From Marinilabilia salmonicolor JCM 21150 (lineage in GTDB: Bacteria > Bacteroidota > Bacteroidia > Bacteroidales > Marinilabiliaceae), in contig NZ_AJKI01000063.1 of NCBI RefSeq assembly GCF_000259075.1, positions 86,421 to 150,420 on the forward strand: a stretch of DNA of 64,000 nt, written 5' to 3'. Positions 53,964-61,816 of this stretch are shown piece after piece. Numbering within the stretch: the first letter of the stretch is position 1; every line of letters starts with the position of its first letter. The notes beneath the pieces are model-generated. The model searched no databases. It worked only from the letters and a program-made list of their open reading frames with translations, and was not told the DNA's origin. A program made the position numbers and the translations under genes.

Positions 53964-54774
53964 CGCACAAGTCACCGAAAATGCTTATTGGAATAAAACC
54001 GACAGTCTGCTGAACTCGGGAAATTCTACGGGAGCCCTGGTTGAGCTGGAACGAGTAGTATTCACCACACCAGACCAAACAATCAGACAAAAAGCCATTT
54101 TCAAAAAAGCCATGATTCATAAATCGTTGGCTCGTTACCGGGAAGTGCAAACTGAGCTCAATCGCATCGGTGTTATTCGTGCCCCTGAAGACACTCTTTT
54201 CACGATGCGGGCTTACGAACTCGCTCTGGCGCAATACATGACCGAAGATTATCAGGATGCCTTGAACACTTTGGAAAACTGCGTAATAATGCTTTCTGAA
54301 GAAAATACCGCCACAGGAAGCCTCCTGACCCTCAAAGCGCTGTGTCACAACCAGCTTTTTCAATTCGACGAAGGCGAGAGAACCCTGATACAATTGCAGC
54401 AACTTGTACCTGAAGAGCAAGCAATACTATATGCTAAAGCCATCAAAAAATACGAAGATACCCCAAAATATAAAGACCCGGAGAAAGCAAGGCATCTGTC
54501 TCTGCTCCCGGGACTGGGACAGGTTTATACAGGAAAAGTATTTGAGGGAGGCATCAGTTTTCTCTTAAATGCATCAGCACTGGGGTTTGGCGCATGGCAG
54601 GTCTATTCTGGTTACTACTTTACAGGATATGTGGTTGGGGTCACCCTTCTGCAAAAATTCCATTCGGGCGGCCAACACAGAGCAGAGTTGCTGGCCGTAC
54701 AGAAAAACCGGAAAAACATCCTGGAATTTAATACAGAAATTACCACCACCTTACTTGAAGCTGGTGCGGAATAA
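53899..54774 (+). CDS. TPR plus PGxGQxYxGK membrane protein, paralogue
   Basis: The ATG at 53899 (291 residues) opens a signal peptide (FFLIFIFLYVTFSTNA). TPR-like helices fill about 30-190, then LLPGLGQVYTGKVFEGGISFLLNASALGF, two hydrophobic segments and a short tail. It is a paralogue of the protein encoded just upstream and overlaps that gene by 65 bp in another frame. The set of four genes from 51882 is tightly overlapped. Neither protein has a known function. Confidence 0.75.
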   Translation: MNLSTDKFFLIFIFLYVTFSTNAQVTENAYWNKTDSLLNSGNSTGALVELERVVFTTPDQTIRQKAIFKKAMIHKSLARYREVQTELNRIGVIRAPEDTLFTMRAYELALAQYMTEDYQDALNTLENCVIMLSEENTATGSLLTLKALCHNQLFQFDEGERTLIQLQQLVPEEQAILYAKAIKKYEDTPKYKDPEKARHLSLLPGLGQVYTGKVFEGGISFLLNASALGFGAWQVYSGYYFTGYVVGVTLLQKFHSGGQHRAELLAVQKNRKNILEFNTEITTTLLEAGAE

Positions 54775-54778
54775 AAAA

Positions 54779-54802
54779 GCCGGCTCTCTGGAGAAAGCCG
54801 GC
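54779..54802 (+). terminator. Hairpin after the TPR/PGxGQ genes
   Basis: GCCGGCTCTCT (54779-54789) pairs with AGAAAGCCGGC (54792-54802) with one mismatch. There is no T-tract just after it, so it may be a weak terminator or an RNA-stability hairpin. Confidence 0.45.
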
Positions 54803-54911
54803 AACTTACAGGTTTTAACAAAAATCATAACGCCAATTGCGGCGTAATTTACGGCAACATCAAAAAAACTTCAAGTCACAACTTAAAAAAAACCTTTAAA
54901 CCAACTGCAAC

Positions 54912-55754
54912 ATGAAAAATTTACTTTTAACCTTGATCTTTCTCGGATTGACAATCGCTTCATTTTCTCAAAACAATTTCCGGGATGTTATCCATCTTAA
55001 AAACGGAAGTATTATTAAGGGAACTGTTACAGAAGTAATTCCCGACAAGCATATAAAAATCGCCACAGCAGACGGAAGCATCTTTGTTTATCAGATGGCC
55101 GAAATAGACAAGATATCAAAAGAGGAGAGATTTAGTTCACCGCAGGCAAGGCAAACCCAAACCACAGATTATTCATCACCAACATCTATGGGGAAAATAA
55201 TGGTCTCAGGCTCTTCAGAATTGTCCTATTCTTCCTTGCTAAACGAGCAGAAAATATCATATTACGATTTTTTCGGAGAGACAGAATCCATAAGTGAGGA
55301 ATATGACGAAAGTGGATTTAATTTCAAGTCTTCTGTTGCATATTTCATATATGACGGTTTGGCTTTAGGATTATCCATGAATTACGAAACATTAAAGTAT
55401 GATTATGAAGATTCGGAAGAGAAAGAATCCACTTTTATGATAGATCCAGGTCTGGTCTATTATTTCGGTTCCACCAACATCAAGCCTTATATTTTTGTAG
55501 AATATATGTTTGGAACTTCTAAAACAGAGCAAAAAGAGGGGAGTTCAACCAATGATTTTAAATTGGATATGAATGGATGGGCAATGGGTGCCGGAATCGC
55601 ATTTTTCCTGAATGAACACCTGTCTCTTGATCTGGGAATGGGGTATTCAATAATCTCTGCAGAACCGGAATCTGACAATATAGATCCGGACATTGGCATT
55701 GAAATGATAGCTAAAGGCTTTGTGCTAGACGGAGGCATCTCGGTTTATTTCTAA
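54912..55754 (+). CDS. Outer-membrane beta-barrel with small N-terminal domain
   Basis: The 280-residue protein has a signal peptide (MKNLLLTLIFLGLTIASFS) and then DVIHLKNGSIIKGTVTEVIPDKHIKIATADGSIFVYQMAEIDKI, a short SH3-like module often found in front of barrels in this phylum. From about residue 85 the protein is a beta-barrel with alternating strands and ends in GGISVYF. Function unknown. A strong terminator follows 26 bp after the stop. Confidence 0.8.
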   Translation: MKNLLLTLIFLGLTIASFSQNNFRDVIHLKNGSIIKGTVTEVIPDKHIKIATADGSIFVYQMAEIDKISKEERFSSPQARQTQTTDYSSPTSMGKIMVSGSSELSYSSLLNEQKISYYDFFGETESISEEYDESGFNFKSSVAYFIYDGLALGLSMNYETLKYDYEDSEEKESTFMIDPGLVYYFGSTNIKPYIFVEYMFGTSKTEQKEGSSTNDFKLDMNGWAMGAGIAFFLNEHLSLDLGMGYSIISAEPESDNIDPDIGIEMIAKGFVLDGGISVYF

Positions 55755-55779
55755 TATTCAGGCAAATAAAAAATATTTC

Positions 55780-55813
55780 AACCACTGTTCCCCCGACGGA
55801 ACAGTGGTTTTTC
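55780..55813 (+). terminator. Rho-independent terminator
   Basis: AACCACTGTTCC (55780-55791) pairs exactly with GGAACAGTGGTT (55798-55809), followed by TTTTC. It terminates the barrel gene. Confidence 0.85.
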
Positions 55814-55959
55814 TGTATCCTCTCCTAAGCGATTCAACAACTACCCCAACTATTTGAACAGAGATTATTATCTTTACAGTCAGATAAAAATTAAGTAAAC
55901 CGTAATTATAGCAACCGCACATATCGGAATCGCGGTTGTAAAACCAAAAAAACGCGAAG

Positions 55960-58110
55960 ATGAAAAAAATGACCGCAGTATTAGTGGCCCTGGTAATAGG
56001 TTTTGCAGGTACACTAAAAGCTGATGAAGGAATGTGGCTGTTGCCACTGATCAAAAAACTGAATATCGAAAAGATGCAGGAGAAAGGGTTACAGCTCACT
56101 GCAGAAGAAATTTACTCTGTCAACCAGTCAAGTCTGAAAGATGCCATCGTTATCTTTGGGGGCGGATGTACCGGCGAACTCATCTCTGATCAGGGGCTGA
56201 TTCTAACCAATCACCACTGTGGATATGGGACCATACAGGAACTGAGTTCTGTGGAGGACAACTATCTGGAAGACGGATTCTGGGCAAAAAGTCTGGAAGA
56301 AGAAATTCCAGCTCCCGGATTATCCGTCACATTCATGAAACGAATGGAGGATGTTACCGGGAAAATTGAAGCCGGATTGACAGATGAAATGTCAGAGTTA
56401 CAACGCATGGCTGCCGTTGACAGTATCTCAAAACAAATTGCCGACAGTGTTAAAGGCGACACGCATTACCGCACATTGGTGCGCGATTTCTACGGCGGCA
56501 ACCAATTTTACCTGATTGTTTACGAAGTATTCAATGATGTCCGTTTCGTAGGTGCTCCCCCGTCATCCATCGGAAAATTTGGTCACGACACCGACAACTG
56601 GATGTGGCCCCGTCACACAGGTGACTTTTCCATGTTCCGGGTTTATGCCGATGCAGAAGGAAATCCGGCTGAATATTCGCCTGAAAACAAGCCGCTGAAG
56701 CCCGCACATCACCTGCCTATATCTCTTAAAGGTTATGAAAAAGACGATTTCGCCATGACTCTGGGATTTCCCGGAAGCACAGAACGGTATCTTACATCGT
56801 GGGGCATTGATGAGCGCATGAATATTTTCAATTATTCACTGATCAACCCCAGAGGGGTAAAGCAGGAGATCTGGCAGGAAGCTATGAACAGCAGTGAAAA
56901 AATCAGACTTCAATACGCGTCCAAGTACTCACGCAGTTCTAACTACTGGAAAAACAGTATCGGTATGAACCGGGGACTGAAAAACCTGAATGTCATTGCC
57001 AAAAAACAAAAGCTGGAAGAACAGTTCACCAACTGGGTTAACAAAGATGCAGCCCGTAAAGAGAAGTACGGCGATGTACTTACCGAACTGGAATCTGCTT
57101 ATAGCGAACGTGCCCCGTTCTATCTGGCTCAAAACTTTGTCCGGGAATGCATGTTGCGTGGAACGGAAATCCTGTCTTTCTCACTTTCAGCCCGTGATCT
57201 GGAAAAAGCATTGGAAGAAGAAGATGAAGAAAAAATTTCCGCTGCTGTTGAAGCATTAAAAGAGGCAGGAAAGGAGTTTTACAAAGATTATCATGCGGCA
57301 ACCGATCAAAAAGTAATGGGAGCCCTGTTCAATCTTTACTTTGATGAAATCGATGCCAAATTTTACCCCTCATTCTTTGAAGACATTAAGACCGAAAAAG
57401 AGGATGGGTTTGAATCCTTTGCATCCAAGCTTTTTAAAAAATCTTTGTTTGTAAACAGTGAAGACTTCAACAGCTTCCTGGAAAATCCAAAGCTGAAAAC
57501 ACTCCAAAAAGATCCGGCTTACCAGGCAGGAAAATCAACTTTGGATCTTTACTTCTCACTTTGGGAAAAGACCAGAGAATCCAATATGACCATTTCAAAA
57601 AATCATCGTCTCTTCATTGCAGGATTACAGGCTATGAATCCCGATAAAGTGTATTACGACGATGCCAACTTCTCTATGCGCCTGAGCTACGGCGAAGTGG
57701 GAGATTACGAAGCACGTGATGCAGTAATGTACAAGCATTACACCACCCTTGAGGGAGTTATGGAAAAAGAGAAGCCAGACGATTATGAGTTTGCGGTTTC
57801 TGAGAAGCTTAAAGAGCTCTACGAATCCAAAGATTATGGTCGCTATGCCAACGAGGACGGTCGTATGTACGTGAATTTCACTACCGACAACGACATTACA
57901 GGAGGAAACAGCGGCAGCCCGGTAATCAATGGCGAAGGACATCTTTTCGGACTGGCTTTCGACGGGAACTGGGAGGCCATGAGTGGTGACATCGCCTTTG
58001 AGCAGGAACTGCAAAAATGCATCAATGTGGACATCCGTTATGTACTTTTCATCATTGACAAGTATGCAGGTGCAACCAACCTTATTGATGAGATGACCAT
58101 CATTGAATAA
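55960..58110 (+). CDS. S46 dipeptidyl-peptidase, DPP7-type
   Basis: The 716-residue peptidase has a signal peptide and an S46 catalytic triad: His of ILTNHHC (85/86), D222 in RHTGDF and S651 in GGNSGSP. In DPP7 the residue 18 after the Ser is Gly, and in DPP11 it is Arg, which sets Asp/Glu preference. Here it is Gly (position 669, in AFDGNWEAMSGD), so preference for hydrophobic P1 residues is predicted. The enzyme removes dipeptides from peptide N-termini in the periplasm and feeds amino-acid catabolism. A 7-bp stem (CAACCGC/GCGGTTG) lies at 55912-55938 in the leader. A second S46 gene follows in tandem. Confidence 0.95.
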   Translation: MKKMTAVLVALVIGFAGTLKADEGMWLLPLIKKLNIEKMQEKGLQLTAEEIYSVNQSSLKDAIVIFGGGCTGELISDQGLILTNHHCGYGTIQELSSVEDNYLEDGFWAKSLEEEIPAPGLSVTFMKRMEDVTGKIEAGLTDEMSELQRMAAVDSISKQIADSVKGDTHYRTLVRDFYGGNQFYLIVYEVFNDVRFVGAPPSSIGKFGHDTDNWMWPRHTGDFSMFRVYADAEGNPAEYSPENKPLKPAHHLPISLKGYEKDDFAMTLGFPGSTERYLTSWGIDERMNIFNYSLINPRGVKQEIWQEAMNSSEKIRLQYASKYSRSSNYWKNSIGMNRGLKNLNVIAKKQKLEEQFTNWVNKDAARKEKYGDVLTELESAYSERAPFYLAQNFVRECMLRGTEILSFSLSARDLEKALEEEDEEKISAAVEALKEAGKEFYKDYHAATDQKVMGALFNLYFDEIDAKFYPSFFEDIKTEKEDGFESFASKLFKKSLFVNSEDFNSFLENPKLKTLQKDPAYQAGKSTLDLYFSLWEKTRESNMTISKNHRLFIAGLQAMNPDKVYYDDANFSMRLSYGEVGDYEARDAVMYKHYTTLEGVMEKEKPDDYEFAVSEKLKELYESKDYGRYANEDGRMYVNFTTDNDITGGNSGSPVINGEGHLFGLAFDGNWEAMSGDIAFEQELQKCINVDIRYVLFIIDKYAGATNLIDEMTIIE

Positions 58111-58167
58111 ACAGCATTATTCCGGCTAAATTCCTGACATATTTGACGTTGGGATTTTTGCTTCATT

Positions 58168-58207
58168 AAAAAAAAGACCACTCTGTTTACGAGTTGGTCT
58201 TTTTTTT
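58168..58207. terminator. Bidirectional terminator between S46 genes
   Basis: AAAAAAAAGACCA (58168-58180) pairs with TGGTCTTTTTTTT (58195-58207) over a 14-nt loop, with T-tracts on both strands. It follows the first S46 gene by 57 bp and shows the two peptidases are not one transcript. Confidence 0.85.
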
Positions 58208-58235
58208 GCTCCATGACCAAATTGCGAAAAAAGCT

Positions 58236-58243
58236 TAAATTTG
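58236..58243 (+). promoter_or_regulatory. Possible -7 box for the second S46 gene
   Basis: TAAATTTG matches TAnnTTTG, about 76 bp upstream of the chosen ATG. A TTG 11 bp upstream is too close to be the -33 element. Confidence 0.4.
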
Positions 58244-58319
58244 CCTTACAAAATCCAATTCATCACAGGAATTAAAATAGTTTCCAAGCTACAAAAGCTT
58301 GTTTAAATCATTGATGTTT

Positions 58320-60467
58320 ATGAGGAAAACAACTTTCCCTCTGATTATTTTATTGCTTCTTTTCACACCTTCTGCCTATGCAGATGAAGGAATGTGGCTG
58401 CCCTGGATGATGCCTCAGTCAAAAATCGACAAAATGCAGGAAATGGGTTTTCAACTATCCGGTGAAGATATCTACAGCACCTCCAGGCCATCATTGAAAG
58501 ACGCCATTGTTTCACTGGACTATGGAAGTTGTACGGGAAGTTTCATCAGTGGCAAAGGGTTGCTGCTGACCAACCATCATTGCGCTAACGGAGACATCCA
58601 GAGCCACAGCTCAGCAGAAAAAGATTTGCTAAAAAACGGTTTTTGGGCACAAAAGCAACAGGAAGAATTGCCAATCCCCGGTAAAACAGCCACGTTACTT
58701 ATCGAAGCCAGAAATCTGACGGACCACTTCACCCCCATTATTCAAAATGCAGATACGCGCCTTGCCCTGGAACAAAAAATTGACAGTCTTTCTCAGATAA
58801 TTCTGGATACACTTTCACTTAAGCCTTTTCAGGAAGCCACCATTAAAGAATTTAATTTCAGTACCCGTTTTTTTCTTATTATCACCAAAACATTTCAAGA
58901 TGTAAGGCTGGTGGCAGCACCTCCTGAGGACATTGCCCAATTCGGGGGAGAAAAAGACAACTGGACATGGCCAAGACATTCAGCCGATTTTGCCCTTTAC
59001 AGGGTTTATTGCTCGCCCGAAGGCAATCCGGCAGAGTATCATGCAGAAAACATCCCATATTCCCCTGTTAAAAGCCTGACAATCTCGACCAGCAAACTTG
59101 AGAAAAATGATTTTACCATGACACTTGGCTTTCCGGGACATACCCAAAGGCATCTGACCTCTGCAGGAATCAGAGAGGCCTATGAAATCATAAATCCACT
59201 CATCACCGAAACACAGAGGCTTAAGCAGGAAATTTGGGGAAAACATATGGCTCAATCACGCCAAATGGAGATAAAATATGCCGAAAAATATGCCGAACTT
59301 GTAAATTTCGCCCAGTACACAGCAGGACAAAATAAAAGTATTCGCGATCTGAACCTCATTGAAAAGAGAAAATCTCTGGAAGAAAACATTCAACAATGGA
59401 TGGAGTACTCCCCTGGCATAGATACAACTTACGCAACACTGTTTTCATCTATGGAGGCACTCTATCAGGTTCGAAAAGACCTGACACGCATATCGTTTAT
59501 TACCCTGCAAACCATATTGGGAGGCACCGAAATAAGCCAGTTTGTAATGGAAACTTTTGAGCTCTTCACGCTGCTCAATGAAAAATCTTCATCGGCAGAT
59601 CAAAAAAAGAAGGTTATTAGGCAAATGAGGACTAAAGCAAATCATTTTTTTAAAGATTTCAACGCACAGGTTGACAGGGAAGTATTCCTGAAAATGATAA
59701 ATTATTATCGGTCCAATGCAAACGACAGTATAAGAATTAATGACTCTACTCTCCTTGCCGGATGTTCGAACTTTAAACATCTTGCAGATGCTATTTACAC
59801 TAAATCCCACTTTTCCTCGAGAAAAAAGTTTGAAGAGCTTATGAACAATCCAAGCCTGATCAGTTTCCTAACAGATCCGGCTTTTGCATTTCATTTGCGA
59901 ATATTACAGGAATTCGGTCCTGTTTATGCCATGTTTAACCGCATGGATCTTCAACTGGATTTTTATATGCATCAATACTTAAAAGTGCTGAAAAACAAAA
60001 CGCCGGGAGGCACCTTCTACCCCAATGCAAACAGCTCTCTGCGACTTTCTTACGGCAAAATAACAGGTTACTCACCACACGACGGAGTTTGTTACGAACC
60101 TTTCACCACACCTATCGGAATTTTTGAAAAAATAGCGTCAGGAGATGCCACTTATCAGTCGGAAACAGACTTCACCAATCTTTTTAACACGGAATGGGAA
60201 AACTGGTCCCGCGACAAACAACAACCTGCATTGTGCTTTATTACAAACAACGACATATCTGGAGGAAACAGTGGCAGTCCTGTTCTCAATTCACAGGGAC
60301 AAATAACCGGACTCGCTTTTGATGGAAATCAGGAAGGGATGGCTTCCGACCTGGCCTATTCATCCTCCCTTCAACGTTGCATCAACGTGGATATTAGATA
60401 TATACTTTTTCTGATAGAGAAAGCAGGCAAAAGTCCATACCTGATAGAAGAGATGAATATTCAATAA
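58320..60467 (+). CDS. S46 dipeptidyl-peptidase, second DPP7-type paralogue
   Basis: The ATG at 58320 (715 residues) begins a signal peptide MRKTTFPLIILLLLFTPSAYA; an ATG two codons earlier (58314) is equally possible. The S46 triad is present: LLTNHHC (86/87), the Asp in WTWPRHSADF, and S651 in GGNSGSP. The position 18 residues after the Ser is again Gly (FDGNQEGM), so it also looks DPP7-type. The middle of the protein differs clearly from the first copy (for example the ILGGTEISQFVME region), so this is an old duplication, not a recent one. Confidence 0.93.
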   Translation: MRKTTFPLIILLLLFTPSAYADEGMWLPWMMPQSKIDKMQEMGFQLSGEDIYSTSRPSLKDAIVSLDYGSCTGSFISGKGLLLTNHHCANGDIQSHSSAEKDLLKNGFWAQKQQEELPIPGKTATLLIEARNLTDHFTPIIQNADTRLALEQKIDSLSQIILDTLSLKPFQEATIKEFNFSTRFFLIITKTFQDVRLVAAPPEDIAQFGGEKDNWTWPRHSADFALYRVYCSPEGNPAEYHAENIPYSPVKSLTISTSKLEKNDFTMTLGFPGHTQRHLTSAGIREAYEIINPLITETQRLKQEIWGKHMAQSRQMEIKYAEKYAELVNFAQYTAGQNKSIRDLNLIEKRKSLEENIQQWMEYSPGIDTTYATLFSSMEALYQVRKDLTRISFITLQTILGGTEISQFVMETFELFTLLNEKSSSADQKKKVIRQMRTKANHFFKDFNAQVDREVFLKMINYYRSNANDSIRINDSTLLAGCSNFKHLADAIYTKSHFSSRKKFEELMNNPSLISFLTDPAFAFHLRILQEFGPVYAMFNRMDLQLDFYMHQYLKVLKNKTPGGTFYPNANSSLRLSYGKITGYSPHDGVCYEPFTTPIGIFEKIASGDATYQSETDFTNLFNTEWENWSRDKQQPALCFITNNDISGGNSGSPVLNSQGQITGLAFDGNQEGMASDLAYSSSLQRCINVDIRYILFLIEKAGKSPYLIEEMNIQ

Positions 60468-60525
60468 AAATCACACCCTCAATTTTCCATGATTTTTGGC
60501 ATTCCTGTCAGGCCAAAATTATTCC

Positions 60526-60533
60526 TACATTTG
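60526..60533 (+). promoter_or_regulatory. Possible -7 box for marC
   Basis: TACATTTG matches TAnnTTTG, 50 bp upstream of the ATG. A TTTG lies 27 bp further upstream, longer than the usual spacing. A short GGC/GCC stem lies between. Confidence 0.45.
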
Positions 60534-60583
60534 CGAAAACAATCAGCTACAAAAAACAAATAAACCATTAAAAACCAAACACT

Positions 60584-61159
60584 ATGGAGTTCAACGTTCT
60601 GGAAATCGTTTCTGCATTCATTGTACTTTTTGCTGTAATTGACATTCTGGGTTCCATTCCAATCATTGTTGACCTTAGAAATAAAGGCAATAAGATAAAG
60701 GCAACCCAGGCATCGGTGGTTTCTTTCAGTATTCTAATCGTATTCCTATTTGTAGGAAAGGCGTTGCTTGGTCTTTTTGGAGTGGACATCTCCTCTTTTG
60801 CCATTGCAGGGTCATTGGTGCTGTTTATGTTAGCCATTGAAATGATATTGGGCGTAACCATTTTCAAACACGATTCTCCAAGTGGAGCATCACTTGTTCC
60901 CATAGCCTTCCCGCTGGTTGCAGGGGCAGGATCATTCACCACTTTGCTGGCATTACGTGCAGAGTATGCCACCGTCAATATTATCATAGCGCTTTTTCTG
61001 AACATTGCTTTTGTATATATCGTCCTGAGAATCACCACAAGGATTGAGAGTCTCATTGGCGAAAGTGGTATTTATGTGTTAAAAAAATTCTTCGGCATCA
61101 TTTTGTTGGCCATGGCCATTAAGCTATTTTCAAATAATGTGGCTAATATTGCAGGATAA
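60584..61159 (+). CDS. MarC family membrane protein
   Basis: The 191-residue integral membrane protein has six hydrophobic segments, with FAVIDILGSIPIIVDL near residues 16-31 and PIAFPLVAGAGSFTTLLALR near 106-125, the MarC (NAAT) signatures. Members are inner-membrane proteins of unsettled function, once linked to drug resistance. The next gene starts 12 bp after its stop, so they are likely cotranscribed. Confidence 0.92.
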   Translation: MEFNVLEIVSAFIVLFAVIDILGSIPIIVDLRNKGNKIKATQASVVSFSILIVFLFVGKALLGLFGVDISSFAIAGSLVLFMLAIEMILGVTIFKHDSPSGASLVPIAFPLVAGAGSFTTLLALRAEYATVNIIIALFLNIAFVYIVLRITTRIESLIGESGIYVLKKFFGIILLAMAIKLFSNNVANIAG

Positions 61160-61171
61160 AAACACGCAGTT

Positions 61172-61807
61172 ATGCCAAAAAAAAAATTCTATGTAATCTG
61201 GGTAGGGCATGAAACCGGAATAGTAGATAACTGGGAGGAATGCCAGCGTAGAATCAAAGGTTACCCCTCTGCCAAATATAAATCCTTTAAGTCACTGGCA
61301 GAAGCTCAGAAAGCCTTCGAAACACCATGGTCCGAGGTCATCAGTTCGGGTAAAAGCAAAAAAGTCACAAAAACAAAGAATAAAAATACAGACCCTAACC
61401 ACCAACCAGTTCTCAGAAGTCTTGCAGTGGATGCTGCGTGCAGTGGGAACCCCGGCCCCATGGAATACCAGGGAGTTTTCACCGACTCAGGGAAGCGGTG
61501 GTTTCATGCAAAATTTCCTATTGGCACCAACAACATCGGAGAGTTTTTGGCGATTGTTCACGGCCTGGCAGAACTCAAACGCAAAAAAATGGACATCCCA
61601 ATTTATACAGATTCTACGATCGCTCTGGGATGGGTTATGAAAAAAAAATGTGTCACAAAACTTGAAAGATCACAACACACGGAACCCCTTTTTATGATGA
61701 TCGAAAGGGCAGAGAAATGGCTAAAGACAAATACATGGACAACCACAATTCTAAAGTGGGACACCAAAGGGTGGGGGGAAATTCCTGCTGATTTCGGAAG
61801 GAAATAA
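61172..61807 (+). CDS. Ribonuclease H1 with viroplasmin-type N-terminal domain
   Basis: The 211-residue protein starts with a viroplasmin-like hybrid-binding domain (KFYVIWVGHETGIVDNWEECQRRIKGYPSAKYKSFKSLAEAQKAF, about 5-49) and continues, after a Lys/Thr-rich linker, with RNase H1 (about 82-211). The four catalytic acids lie in LAVDAACSGNPGP, NNIGEFLA, IYTDSTIALGW and KWDTKGWGEIPADFG. It cuts RNA in RNA-DNA hybrids. The arrangement resembles eukaryotic RNase H1 and many Bacteroidota enzymes. It partners with rnhB functionally, not by location. Confidence 0.92.
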   Translation: MPKKKFYVIWVGHETGIVDNWEECQRRIKGYPSAKYKSFKSLAEAQKAFETPWSEVISSGKSKKVTKTKNKNTDPNHQPVLRSLAVDAACSGNPGPMEYQGVFTDSGKRWFHAKFPIGTNNIGEFLAIVHGLAELKRKKMDIPIYTDSTIALGWVMKKKCVTKLERSQHTEPLFMMIERAEKWLKTNTWTTTILKWDTKGWGEIPADFGRK

Positions 61808-61816
61808 CCATCCCGG

